Positions 1 through 6,662 of a stretch of 25,126 bases of DNA are shown here, piece by piece; position 1 is the stretch's first letter, and each line of letters starts with the position of its first letter. This DNA comes from a virus, in the IMG/VR virus record IMGVR_UViG_3300049734_000151, positions 1 through 25,126 of that record; one strand, written 5' to 3'. A program made the position numbers and the translations under genes. The notes under the pieces are model-generated. The model was not told where the DNA came from. It did no database searches and saw only the letters and a program-made list of their open reading frames with translations.

Positions 1-19
1 CGCCGTATCGCCCCTGTGA
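1..19. repeat. Left copy of 19-bp terminal direct repeat (candidate attL core)
   Basis: The first 19 bases (CGCCGTATCGCCCCTGTGA) are identical to the last 19 bases of the window. The integrase gene begins about 90 bases inside this copy, as expected for an attachment core next to int. The alternative is that the window is a circular genome opened in assembly, with the repeat as its overlap. No tRNA 3' end is recognisable here. The identity is seen directly; the att role is inferred. Confidence 0.75.
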
Positions 20-67
20 CGCTCTCAACCATCCTGCAACCCGGACGGCTTGCGCTGCCATGCTGAA

Positions 68-83
68 TAGAACGACCGTTCTA
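68..83. promoter_or_regulatory. LexA/SOS-box-like palindrome upstream of integrase
   Basis: TAGAACGACCGTTCTA is a perfect palindrome with 7-bp arms and a 2-base centre. It contains GAAC-N4-GTTC, the core of LexA boxes in Bacillus and actinobacteria. It sits between the att core and the preferred integrase start at 108, where a LexA operator could control int. If translation began at the ATG at 60 the box would lie inside the coding region, which is one more reason to prefer 108. A phage-specific operator is the alternative. No convincing -35/-10 pair was found around it. Confidence 0.5.
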
Positions 84-107
84 CACGGCAAGGGAGGAAG
101 CCGGGTT

Positions 108-1157
108 GTGGACTTGAGGGATGCGGTGTCGTACCACCAGCTGGTGCTGGCCTCGGAGGGCCGGTCGGCCAAGACGCAGCGGCAGTACCTGATCTTCGAG
201 CGCGTCTTCCTGCACTACCTCGAGGCGGCCGGCATCGCGCCCGAGCTGGCAGCGCTGAACGTGACCAACGTGCGCGAGGGACTGGCCTGGTATCGGCGTC
301 AGGACGTCGCGCAGCGCACGCGCAACGGTGAGGTGGCCGCCCAGGCGTTCGTCGACATCATGCACCTGCTGGCGCGTTTTCTCGAGCGCGAAGCGATCCT
401 CGACGACGATCCGCTGCGCGGCCTGCGCCGGGTTAAGGTCGCCAAGCGATTGCGCCAGCCGTACTCGCAGTCGGAGGTGATTGCACTGTGGGGCGCCTGC
501 CGACAGTCACAGATGCCCGTGCGCGACGAAGCGTTGCTGCTGCTGTTGCTGGACACGGGCATGCGCATCGGCGAGGCGTGCACGATCACCCTCGACCGCT
601 TGAAGCTCGACCAGCGCATGGTCCTCGTCGGCGAGCACGGCAAGGGCCGCCGCGAACGCGTGGTGCCCATCGGCCAGACCGACAAACGCGACGGCGGCCG
701 AACCCTGCGCGCGCTCAGACGCTATCTGGCGGAGCGGCCCGAAGGTCCGCGCGCGGCGAATCGGCTATTCCTGGGTCGCGATGGGTACCCGCTCGAGGCC
801 GGCGGCGGCAGCGACGTCATCGAACGGCTCGGCAAGGCGGCGCACGTGACTGACCCTGGCCCGCACCGCCTTCGGCACACGTATGCGACGTGGTACCTGG
901 TGACGTATCCAGGCGACGAGATCGGACTTCGGCGAATCGTTGGCCACCTGAGCCGCGAGGTGCTCAGCGACTACGTCCACTTCGCCGAAAGCATCATCGC
1001 CGAGCGCGCAGGCAATGCCTCCCTGGCCGAGCGCTGGCTCAACCCGCACAGCGAGCCGGCGCAGGTGCCGTACCAGGGCGGCGAGCTGTCGAACGTCCGC
1101 AGTTTCCATTGCCGTGATTGCCAGCGGCACGCGGTCCGCCACACTCGGTCGCCATGA
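108..1157 (+). CDS. int: Tyrosine recombinase/integrase
   Basis: Site-specific integrase of the phage tyrosine recombinase family, which cuts and rejoins att sites through a covalent phosphotyrosine. Numbered from the upstream ATG at 60, an N-terminal SAM-like core-binding domain spans about 20-115 and the catalytic domain about 130-330. The full catalytic set is visible: R169 in TGMRIGE, K195 in GKGRRER, H269 and R272 in PHRLRHT, H296 in GHLS and nucleophile Y305 in SDYVHF. I prefer the GTG at 108 (349 aa): GGAGGA sits 9 bases upstream and the protein then starts just before the core-binding domain. The ATG at 60 (365 aa) has no visible Shine-Dalgarno. The tail after Y305 is long and ends in a Cys/His cluster (C351, C354, H357, H361) of unknown meaning. 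Neighbours are the att-like repeat upstream and the immunity gene 59 bases downstream. Confidence 0.95.
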   Translation: MDLRDAVSYHQLVLASEGRSAKTQRQYLIFERVFLHYLEAAGIAPELAALNVTNVREGLAWYRRQDVAQRTRNGEVAAQAFVDIMHLLARFLEREAILDDDPLRGLRRVKVAKRLRQPYSQSEVIALWGACRQSQMPVRDEALLLLLLDTGMRIGEACTITLDRLKLDQRMVLVGEHGKGRRERVVPIGQTDKRDGGRTLRALRRYLAERPEGPRAANRLFLGRDGYPLEAGGGSDVIERLGKAAHVTDPGPHRLRHTYATWYLVTYPGDEIGLRRIVGHLSREVLSDYVHFAESIIAERAGNASLAERWLNPHSEPAQVPYQGGELSNVRSFHCRDCQRHAVRHTRSP

Positions 1158-1198
1158 CCTGGCCTTTACCTCGGCGTACGCGCTGCTTTATTGACGGG

Positions 1199-1220
1199 CC
1201 ATAGGGTGCGCCCTCTATGG
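1199..1220. repeat. Imperfect inverted repeat across the start of the immunity gene
   Basis: CCATAGGG, a TGCG loop and CCCTCTATGG form an inverted repeat with a 2-base bulge. Its right arm contains the ATG at 1217. In the integrase transcript it could fold and mask the immunity-gene start; as DNA it could be an operator. No good Shine-Dalgarno lies upstream of that ATG, so translation control is plausible but unproven. Confidence 0.4.
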
Positions 1221-1444
1221 AATCCCTCATTGTCACCCTCATCGCGTGGGGCGTCGGGCTGTGCTTTTACTTCCTGCCGATCGCAGTCGCCATGATGCGC
1301 GAGAAGCGCAACAAAACACCGATCTTCGCATTGAACCTACTGCTCGGCTGGACCGTGCTCGGCTGGGGGCTCGCGCTCGTCTGGGCGCTCGTGACGGATG
1401 AGCCGAAGCGCCGTCCTCAGCCCACTCCTCAGGCAGCGCCATAG
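1217..1444 (+). CDS. Superinfection immunity membrane protein (Imm-like)
   Basis: A 75-aa protein with two predicted membrane helices (about 4-27 and 35-58) separated by a short charged loop, and a hydrophilic Pro-rich tail. The stretch NKTPIFALNLLLGWTVLGW, followed by ALVWAL, matches the conserved core of the T4 Imm-like superinfection immunity family (Pfam Imm_superinfect). In T4 the family blocks DNA entry of related phages at the inner membrane. It lies 59 bases behind integrase on the same strand, opposite to the lytic genes, so it is well placed for expression in the lysogen. The family call rests on the motif and on length; the exclusion function here is inferred. Confidence 0.8.
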   Translation: MESLIVTLIAWGVGLCFYFLPIAVAMMREKRNKTPIFALNLLLGWTVLGWGLALVWALVTDEPKRRPQPTPQAAP

Positions 1445-1469
1445 ACGGGCAAGACCGACTACGCCGAAG

Positions 1470-1856
1470 CTAGGGCTGCTTAGTCGCTCGCTGCATATCC
1501 TCCGCGCGTTCCTTCAAGCCCGGCGGCAGATCGGTCACGCCCTCGGCGCGTACCTGTTGGACGATGCTCAGGATGAAGACGCCCGAGTAGAACAAGCTCG
1601 CCCCGTAGAGCAGCGGGACGGTCGGCAGCAGGTAGTCGACCAGGCCGATCACCACCAGCAGCAATGCGATGCTGACGTGCTGAATGAAATAGTCGCCGAA
1701 CGGCGGCTCATGCGTGCGCCCGAGCAGCGTGCGCACGCCCAGATAGGCCACGTCGATGACCATCAGCAGGAAGCACAGTCCTACCCAGCCATGGCGGTAC
1801 TGCGAGGCCCACGCGGTGGCCTGCGCGCCAGCTTCGGAGAGTCCGGTGGTATCCAC
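1470..1856 (-). CDS. Putative holin
   Basis: A 128-aa membrane protein with three predicted helices (about 24-42, 60-78 and 80-101) and a charged C-terminal tail (KERAEDMQRATK). Size, topology and position directly after the endolysin-like gene fit a class I holin that permeabilises the inner membrane at the end of infection. I see no signature that fixes a specific holin family. The start is the GTG at 1854-1856, with only a weak GAG-type Shine-Dalgarno. It is the last gene of the minus-strand operon and converges with the immunity gene across only 25 bases. Confidence 0.7.
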   Translation of the reverse strand: MDTTGLSEAGAQATAWASQYRHGWVGLCFLLMVIDVAYLGVRTLLGRTHEPPFGDYFIQHVSIALLLVVIGLVDYLLPTVPLLYGASLFYSGVFILSIVQQVRAEGVTDLPPGLKERAEDMQRATKQP

Positions 1857-1893
1857 TCATCTCACGACGGGACGAGCGTGGCCGCGCCGAAAC

Positions 1894-2457
1894 TCACGTC
1901 CGACCCACCACGAACAAGATCCTCCACGCGCCCCACGTCGCCCACTCGGCGGGATCGAGCTCCTGGCCGACGCCCTTGTAGCGCGGCGCAGGATTGGCCA
2001 GCAGCAAGACGCTGCCATCGAAGCCGCGCAGGCCGGTGTGGTGGTAGAGGCGCCCACCGTTCATCTGGGCCGGGTACTGGCCCGCGATGCTGCCGGCGAT
2101 GCCCCAGAACGAGGTCTCCAGCCAGCGGATCGTCTCCAGTCCCTGCGCCTGGTACATCTGCTCCATCTGCGACATGTCCGCGTACGCCAGCCCATACTCG
2201 GGCGTGACCGCGGCGTAGCCACAGATCCGCCGCAGCTCGTCGACCGCGGTCCACTCGGTCCAGCTCGCCCCACCGTCCGGCGCCGGCACGCCCAGGCTGT
2301 TCATCACCCACGCCGCCGCGGCACACGAGCATGTCCACGCCGCGCTCTGGAAGACCGTCGGTTCGGCGCGGTTCCAGACCAGCTGGTCGGGTGGCGGCGG
2401 CTCGGGCGCGGGCGCCGTCCAGCGAACGGGCGCCCACAGTGCCGCAGTGCCGGTCAC
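1894..2457 (-). CDS. Cysteine peptidase-like endolysin (C39/papain-like)
   Basis: A 187-aa protein resembling the C39-like/papain-fold cysteine peptidases used as lytic enzymes in GC-rich phages. The region WTCSCAAAAWVMNSLG (42-56) holds the candidate nucleophile, C43 or C45. YHHTGLRGFDG (138-148) holds the candidate catalytic His (H139 or H140), and LLLANPAP (151-158) provides an Asn (N155) in the usual third position. A Pro-rich linker (about 15-24) precedes the catalytic part, and there is no signal peptide. It lies between the LGFP-like gene and the holin, so a peptidoglycan-cleaving lysis role is likely. The start is the GTG at 2455-2457, 9 bases after the preceding stop. Fold and motifs are read by eye; the substrate bond is unknown. 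Confidence 0.65.
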   Translation of the reverse strand: MTGTAALWAPVRWTAPAPEPPPPDQLVWNRAEPTVFQSAAWTCSCAAAAWVMNSLGVPAPDGGASWTEWTAVDELRRICGYAAVTPEYGLAYADMSQMEQMYQAQGLETIRWLETSFWGIAGSIAGQYPAQMNGGRLYHHTGLRGFDGSVLLLANPAPRYKGVGQELDPAEWATWGAWRILFVVGRT

Positions 2458-2466
2458 TTCCCTTAC

Positions 2467-2697
2467 CTAGCGCAGCGAGGCGCCATTGGTCGGATCCCAG
2501 GCAATGACCGCGCCCGAGGAGAACGACATCTGTACGCCGCCCGTGTCGGGATCCGGCAGCTCGTCGCTGGTCGGCACGCCGATGAACTGCCCGGCCTGTT
2601 TCAGCTCGGCCCAATAGCGCGCGATCGCGGTGTCGCTGTTATAGATGAGGCCACTGACGACCGAGCTCCAGGCGGCCTGATTGCCGATGTCGCTCAT
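2467..2697 (-). CDS. LGFP-repeat-like cell-wall-associated protein
   Basis: A 76-aa protein. Its second half, with IGVPTSDELPDPDTGG followed by a segment ending in FSSGAVIAWDP, resembles an LGFP repeat (lG-x-P-t-s-D-E...FxxGxIxW). LGFP repeats are found on secreted cell-wall proteins, mainly of actinobacteria and some other monoderms. The N-terminal half is helical (AIARYWAELKQAG) and fits the helix that precedes the motif. Its start overlaps the stop of the upstream membrane peptide (ATGA), and the endolysin-like gene follows directly. A role as a stand-alone wall-binding partner of the endolysin is inferred; a small virion protein is the alternative. Confidence 0.5.
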   Translation of the reverse strand: MSDIGNQAAWSSVVSGLIYNSDTAIARYWAELKQAGQFIGVPTSDELPDPDTGGVQMSFSSGAVIAWDPTNGASLR

Positions 2698-2846
2698 ACT
2701 AGCCGAGCTATCCCGAGCGCGCCGATCAGGCCGAAGACTACGACCGCGGTCATGGGCAGCACCCCGAGCATGCCCAGAATCGCCAGCAGGATGACGACGA
2801 GCGCGACGATGAATCCAATCGTGAACGGTTGAATACCGACCTGCAT
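2694..2846 (-). CDS. Small two-helix membrane protein (holin-like)
   Basis: A 50-aa ORF starting MQVGIQPFTIGFIVALVVIL and almost entirely hydrophobic: helix one at about 9-27, a short ILGMLGVLP turn, helix two at about 31-46, and a single Arg near the end. The start codon is ATG at 2844-2846, preceded by a strong AAGGGGGG Shine-Dalgarno 9 bases upstream. Its stop overlaps the next start (ATGA). As the first gene of the lysis cassette it could be a second holin or antiholin partner of the larger holin. No sequence family is recognised. Confidence 0.7.
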   Translation of the reverse strand: MQVGIQPFTIGFIVALVVILLAILGMLGVLPMTAVVVFGLIGALGIARLV

Positions 2847-2861
2847 TAACCGATTCCCCCC

Positions 2862-3266
2862 TTAACCCAAGATGGTGACGAATTGCGTAGGGACTGGTGG
2901 TGGTTCGGGCGGTTCGACATCGTCATACGTGACGTCCAGATAGCCCGTGTAATGAACTGGTGTACTGACCGTCTGTAGGAATGCCCATCTGAAACGGATG
3001 CTCACTGCATCCGCACTCATAACGCTTCCGGTGGTGCCTGTGTCGTCCGTCACACCTGCCGGGAACGAACAGGCAATAAATCCAGAACCGTCGTAAAACC
3101 CTCCCACCTGTTGTAATGCGACGTTGATTCCCCACGCATGCGCCGCGTCGAGATGGCCGATCATCAAGGTCGGAGCGAATCCGATCAGCGGATAGTGATC
3201 GTCATACACACACCCAAGCGCGGACGCGCAGGTGAAGTCGAGCGGGTAACGGACGGTGACAGCCAT
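2862..3266 (-). CDS. Hypothetical virion protein, probable tail adhesion component
   Basis: A 134-aa protein of unrecognised family with beta-rich composition and no membrane segment. C13, C19 and C66 could form disulfides. It ends in a Pro-rich tail (EPPEPPPVP). By position it is the last gene after the tail hub and before lysis, where receptor-binding or decoration proteins usually lie. Its base composition is unlike its neighbours: I count about 56% G+C over 2941-3240, against roughly two thirds elsewhere, with AT-ending codons. That fits a recently exchanged host-range gene. The start ATG lies 6 bases after the preceding stop. Confidence 0.7.
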   Translation of the reverse strand: MAVTVRYPLDFTCASALGCVYDDHYPLIGFAPTLMIGHLDAAHAWGINVALQQVGGFYDGSGFIACSFPAGVTDDTGTTGSVMSADAVSIRFRWAFLQTVSTPVHYTGYLDVTYDDVEPPEPPPVPTQFVTILG

Positions 3267-3272
3267 GGGGTC

Positions 3273-3734
3273 TCAGTACGGTTCCAATCGTCGGACGCGC
3301 AGGCCAAACAGCACGCGCGTAAACGACGCCGCGCTGGTCACGCTCACGCGCAACACACTGCTGCGCTCAACCAGCGTGTCCCAGCCGGCGAGCGCGGCGT
3401 CTTCCCCATAGCGCCCACTGGAGATGGACGGCGGCGCGCTGGCCACAATGCTCGTGAATGTCGGTGCTGGCCCACGAGGTGCCTTCGCCAATCCGAGGAC
3501 GATGCTGCCTGTCGTGCCGTCGAACTCCTGGATATACCAGCCGGTGATGCGCGCCTGAAAGTCGAACGACCAGGCGCCGGCCACACCAGCACTGATGGCC
3601 TCGCTCCCGGCGCCAATGATCATGAGCGCCGAGTCGACTTCGACCCCAGGTGCGGGCGGCAGCAGCTCGCGCACGTGGGCGTCGACATGCTGGAGAATCG
3701 CTTCGACGGCGCGAATAGCGAGTGGGTTGGCCAT
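3273..3734 (-). CDS. Small tail-fibre-like virion protein
   Basis: A 153-aa protein. The N-terminal 25 residues form a helix (ANPLAIRAVEAILQHVDAHV) that could trimerise or dock. The rest is a beta domain with the pattern TGWYIQEFDGTTGSIVLGL, then GWDTLVERSSVLRVSV, then TRVLFGLRVRRL. This pattern (gWxl..d.sGsiv...gWt..i...dvl.f.V.s...v.rv...L.v.r) recurs in small tail and fibre proteins of many siphoviruses. I chose the ATG at 3734, one base after the hub stop, over an upstream in-frame start inside that gene. The receptor-binding role is inferred from position and fold pattern. Confidence 0.7.
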   Translation of the reverse strand: MANPLAIRAVEAILQHVDAHVRELLPPAPGVEVDSALMIIGAGSEAISAGVAGAWSFDFQARITGWYIQEFDGTTGSIVLGLAKAPRGPAPTFTSIVASAPPSISSGRYGEDAALAGWDTLVERSSVLRVSVTSAASFTRVLFGLRVRRLEPY

Positions 3735-3735
3735 G

Positions 3736-5100
3736 TCAGACTGGTGGCGGATCGTATGGCTGCTCGAGCCCGCCACCGCTCAAGCTATACGTCGACGACC
3801 AGCCGTCGTCGACTTCCCAGCCGTAGCCCTGAACCCACATCTTCTCGCCGATCGCCAGTCGGTCAAGCGTGTCCAGCAGGCACGTCAATCCGGGCCCGTG
3901 CGCGTCGTCACGCCACGAGCGAACGTAGGCCGCGACGAACTCTTTGTTGACATCGTTCAGGACCGCGTCGGCGATGTCCTGAGCGTCGATGCCGCCATAT
4001 CCGAGCGGCGAGCCGTCCTCATCGTTGCCGTCTTCAATGAGGTCGCTGCTGAACGACTCAGGGTGCCTTGTGGCCGCGGTGGCCCCATCGCCCTGAAAGT
4101 CGTTCGCCCCATACGCAGCGCCCAGCACGGGCCCCAGACCGTCGCCGTAGTCGTGGCCGCGGACAATGGCGGCGTTCCTGGTCTGCTCGGTGTCCCTGGA
4201 GCCCGTCGAGCCTTCGAGGATGTCTTCATTGGCCAACGTGAAGCTGGTGGTCGTGCTCGACGGATGGCCAATCATCTGCACGCGGCGGATGGTCCCGTCA
4301 TGCTGCTGATAGGTGCGATAGAGCGTCGCCCGATCGAGCTGCTGGACGTACTGCCAGGCCGAGACGCCAGCATGCCAGTCGAATGCCTCGGGCGCCTCGG
4401 TGCCGAGCGTGATGCCCGTGCCCTGGATATCGGCCCCAACATACGAGATGCCTGGCACGAAGCCGAGCGCCCAGGCCACCAGCGCCTGGTCGGTCGCGCC
4501 ACTGGGAAACTCCTCGTCGAAAATCAGGTCGGTCTCGGGCGCCCACTCGGCCGCATAGGCGAGCGTGCCCGTCGCCACCATCTCGATCCCCTTCGGAAAC
4601 GCGGACGGCCTGAACCGCCGCACCTTGCCCACAAAGCGCGTGACGTTCGTCCCAGCGCCCGCGACCACCTCGAGCTCGTCCTCTTCGTTGCCCGTCGTCG
4701 GCTTCGCGGTCACGAACACCGAGCAGGTCGGCCAGCCACTATCAGCAGCGACCTGGCCGCGCGCGCTGAGCACATCAGTCACTTCTGTGCCGGCGAACAT
4801 CACGACCAGCGACACCTGTCTGATCGCGACGGTATAGGGCGGTACGGGCAGGACCGCGAGCGAGAGTGTCGGCGGTGCTTGCGACGCGACGACGTCATGC
4901 TCGAAGGTCTTGGGGCCAATGAACGCTTCGAAGCTGAGCGTGGCGACCTGTGCCTGCGTCGTCGAAACGGTGGACGCGGCGGTCCGCGGGAGCCGCAGAT
5001 CGACGGTGACGCCGACGCTGCCTGTCCGCCGGTTGATGGTTGGCGGGATGAGCAGCAAATCGACGGTGACGCCGACGCTGCCGGTCCGACGATCGGTCAT
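3736..5100 (-). CDS. Tail hub / baseplate protein (Tal- or gpD-like)
   Basis: A 454-aa protein following the tape measure and distal-tail genes. The segments RFVGKVRRFRPSAFPKGIEM and AYAAEW (about 155-186) and then WQYVQQLDRATLYRTYQ are typical of hub proteins that resemble late-control gpD or the Tal N-terminus. A later ILEGSTGSRDTEQTRNAAIV stretch resembles the part of such hubs where strands swap between subunits. The first 40 residues are odd: RRTGSVGVTVDL occurs twice, at 4-15 and 24-35, encoded by a 60-bp tandem DNA repeat. No peptidase or lysozyme domain is seen. Hub assignment rests on synteny and motif style. Confidence 0.65.
   Translation of the reverse strand: MTDRRTGSVGVTVDLLLIPPTINRRTGSVGVTVDLRLPRTAASTVSTTQAQVATLSFEAFIGPKTFEHDVVASQAPPTLSLAVLPVPPYTVAIRQVSLVVMFAGTEVTDVLSARGQVAADSGWPTCSVFVTAKPTTGNEEDELEVVAGAGTNVTRFVGKVRRFRPSAFPKGIEMVATGTLAYAAEWAPETDLIFDEEFPSGATDQALVAWALGFVPGISYVGADIQGTGITLGTEAPEAFDWHAGVSAWQYVQQLDRATLYRTYQQHDGTIRRVQMIGHPSSTTTSFTLANEDILEGSTGSRDTEQTRNAAIVRGHDYGDGLGPVLGAAYGANDFQGDGATAATRHPESFSSDLIEDGNDEDGSPLGYGGIDAQDIADAVLNDVNKEFVAAYVRSWRDDAHGPGLTCLLDTLDRLAIGEKMWVQGYGWEVDDGWSSTYSLSGGGLEQPYDPPPV
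4991..5090. repeat. 60-bp tandem duplication at the hub gene start
   Basis: The segments starting at 4991 and 5051 are 36/40 identical over their first 40 bases, with a period of exactly 60, so the reading frame is kept and 20 residues are added. The shared core GACGGTGACGCCG also occurs at 5113-5125, at the 3' end of the upstream gene. This looks like a local slip or unequal-crossover event at the gene junction. Confidence 0.75.
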
Positions 5101-5106
5101 GGTCTG

Positions 5107-6162
5107 TTAGCGGACGGTGACGCCGGCCTCGAGCGCATCGACGGCCGCGTTTGTCCAGGCCGCTGCGGTGTTGGGGTCCGTTTCATACAAACGGCGCAGG
5201 AACGCCGCGCTGGTCGTCAGGACCTGGGCCGAGCCTTCATCCGTGGTCGCGCCGCTTTTGACGGTCAGACCGATCGACCCGGCGCCCGCGTCGCTGTTCA
5301 ACGCGTACGCCAGCACCTCGCACGCGTTCACGGTCCAGGAGCCCGCCGGGATATTCGCCAGCGCATACAGATCCCGTTTGCCAGCCGTCGCCTCGTAGGC
5401 GTACTGCGTCATCGAGACCGGCACTTCGTTCACCTGACTCCAGTTGGCGCCGGTGTCAGTGCCGCCGCGCAGCAGCTCAGTGCTGGTGCCGGCGCCGGTC
5501 GGCTTCAGGAGGACGACGCGGCCGTCACCGATCCGACCGTTATTGATCGAACCCGCCGTATCGTTGATCGCCAGGTCGTCGAACACCTCATAGCCATCGG
5601 AGCCGAATGTCGCGCTCGCCGTGCCAATGCGGACGTACTGGATATTGGCATTGCCCGTCTGGGTGTTGTCGATGCCCGTCAGGTTGAGCCAGCGCGTGTC
5701 GTCGACCCAGACCTCGACCGTGCCGACCGTGGTGCTGGTGATTTGCCAGCGCACCTCAACGGTATGCCACTGGTCTGGGCTGAACTGGAGCGCGCTCGTG
5801 CCGAGCAGGCTGCCGGTGCCGCGGTAGACGCGCAGCAGCTGGTCGCCCTGCGTCCAGTTGATCTGGCCCTGTTGGCTATTCGCCGAGTCGTAAACGTTCA
5901 GGAAGTCGAACGCGCCGGCCGTCCCAGAGTGAATAAACAAGCCGAACCGCAGCCAGAGCTCGGTCTTGGCCGAACCCAGGTTGAAGGTGCGACCTGGATT
6001 CGCTGTCCAGCCGGAGAGCTTGTAGCCATAACTGCCCGGGCTCCGAGGCGCAGGGCTGCTGGAAATGACCGCTTCGGAGCCGCCGGCGCTCGGGGACGAG
6101 AAAGTGCCGCCAGGTTCCGCGACGTTGCCACTCTCCCAGCCGCAGGTCAACAGCCGGCTCAT
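5107..6162 (-). CDS. Tail protein with ConA/LamG-like lectin domain
   Basis: A 351-aa protein. Residues about 1-215 look like a concanavalin A-like (LamG-type) jelly roll: ELWLRFGLFI, then WHTVEVRWQI, then VEVWVDDTRWLNLTG, then IQYVRIG. The C-terminal 120 residues resemble the small beta domain common in phage structural proteins and end AAAWTNAAVDALEAGVTVR. ConA-like domains on tails usually bind host surface sugars. The start ATG overlaps the upstream stop (TGATGA region). Together with the two smaller genes downstream it probably forms the host-recognition tip. Confidence 0.7.
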   Translation of the reverse strand: MSRLLTCGWESGNVAEPGGTFSSPSAGGSEAVISSSPAPRSPGSYGYKLSGWTANPGRTFNLGSAKTELWLRFGLFIHSGTAGAFDFLNVYDSANSQQGQINWTQGDQLLRVYRGTGSLLGTSALQFSPDQWHTVEVRWQITSTTVGTVEVWVDDTRWLNLTGIDNTQTGNANIQYVRIGTASATFGSDGYEVFDDLAINDTAGSINNGRIGDGRVVLLKPTGAGTSTELLRGGTDTGANWSQVNEVPVSMTQYAYEATAGKRDLYALANIPAGSWTVNACEVLAYALNSDAGAGSIGLTVKSGATTDEGSAQVLTTSAAFLRRLYETDPNTAAAWTNAAVDALEAGVTVR

Positions 6163-6539
6163 CAGACGTAGGTCACTTTTGCGGTGAACTGGATCGCATC
6201 ACCCGCCTCGAGCGCCTGCGAGAACCCGTCGAAGATGGCATACAGCTGTCCACCTGACGGCGCATCGAAGAGCCCGACGTTCGTAATGGTCTTTGTGGCA
6301 TCCGCGGTAATCGTCCCGATGACCTGGTGCGTGTCATTGGTCTGGGTCACGGTGACGCGGCTGGACACCCCGGTGACGCGCGCCTCAGACGCCGGCGTCG
6401 ACACATCTGTGCTGCTCGCCGAGCCGGCGACGGCGCCGGTGCCCCAGCCGAGATAGCGCGGCTCAGCCTGCGCCGGCGTCGTGCCGATCAGGCGACCGGT
6501 GATCACGGCTTTGCCCTGGTTCGGGACAAGTGATGCCAC
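6162..6539 (-). CDS. Conserved small tail protein
   Basis: A 125-aa protein of the small-phage-protein pattern seen in many siphovirus tails: GKAVITGRLIG, then EPRYLGWGTGA, then EARVTG, then NDTHQVIGTI, then ITNVGLFDAPSGGQLYAIFD, ending in IQFTAKVTYV. In such proteins the GLFD segment belongs to a fibre or adaptor fold. I chose the GTG at 6537-6539 because GGGAGGAG lies about 6 bases upstream; the longer in-frame reading to 6602 has no Shine-Dalgarno. It is preceded by a 123-bp stretch without a convincing gene. Confidence 0.7.
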   Translation of the reverse strand: MASLVPNQGKAVITGRLIGTTPAQAEPRYLGWGTGAVAGSASSTDVSTPASEARVTGVSSRVTVTQTNDTHQVIGTITADATKTITNVGLFDAPSGGQLYAIFDGFSQALEAGDAIQFTAKVTYV

Positions 6540-6662
6540 TGGTGCTCCTCCCTTCAAAGCTGGCGACGACGCCGAGATCGGTGGTTGTGCGATGCGCCTC
6601 ACACGCTGGACCGTGGTCTCGGCAGGCGCGCACGATCACCATGCGCAAGCTGCCAGCGGTCG
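6540..6662. other. 123-bp gap inside the tail operon
   Basis: This is the longest stretch without a supported gene on the minus strand. It contains the Shine-Dalgarno of the downstream gene. I see no strong promoter, terminator hairpin or well-started small ORF. A reading frame beginning ATGGTGATC runs through it but has no Shine-Dalgarno and overlaps the next gene out of frame. Confidence 0.4.

Noticed and set aside
60-107. Integrase start at ATG 60
   Set aside because: No Shine-Dalgarno, and the first 16 codons would be made of the LexA-like palindrome and the Shine-Dalgarno of the GTG at 108. Kept only as an alternative.
1191-1219. TTGACG/TCTATG promoter pair before the immunity gene
   Set aside because: The -10 match is only 3/6 and transcription would begin after the ATG at 1217.
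1445-1469. Bidirectional terminator between the converging immunity and holin genes
   Set aside because: Only a 4-bp AAGC/GCTT arm pair was found and no U tract; not strong enough to list.
1398-2832. Two long plus-strand open frames over the lysis cassette
   Set aside because: They oppose the holin, peptidase-like and LGFP-like genes and read as low-complexity Arg/Pro/Gln sequence.
3248-3261. CGGACGGTGAC shared with the repeat at 5111-5121
   Set aside because: Short match, explained by the VTVR codons at the ends of two genes; no supporting structure.
3595-6171. 858-codon open frame on the plus strand
   Set aside because: It is antisense to the hub, lectin-like and small tail genes, which have phage-like motifs, overlapping starts and Shine-Dalgarno sites. 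High third-position GC opens such frames. The translation is Arg/Ala-rich without domains.
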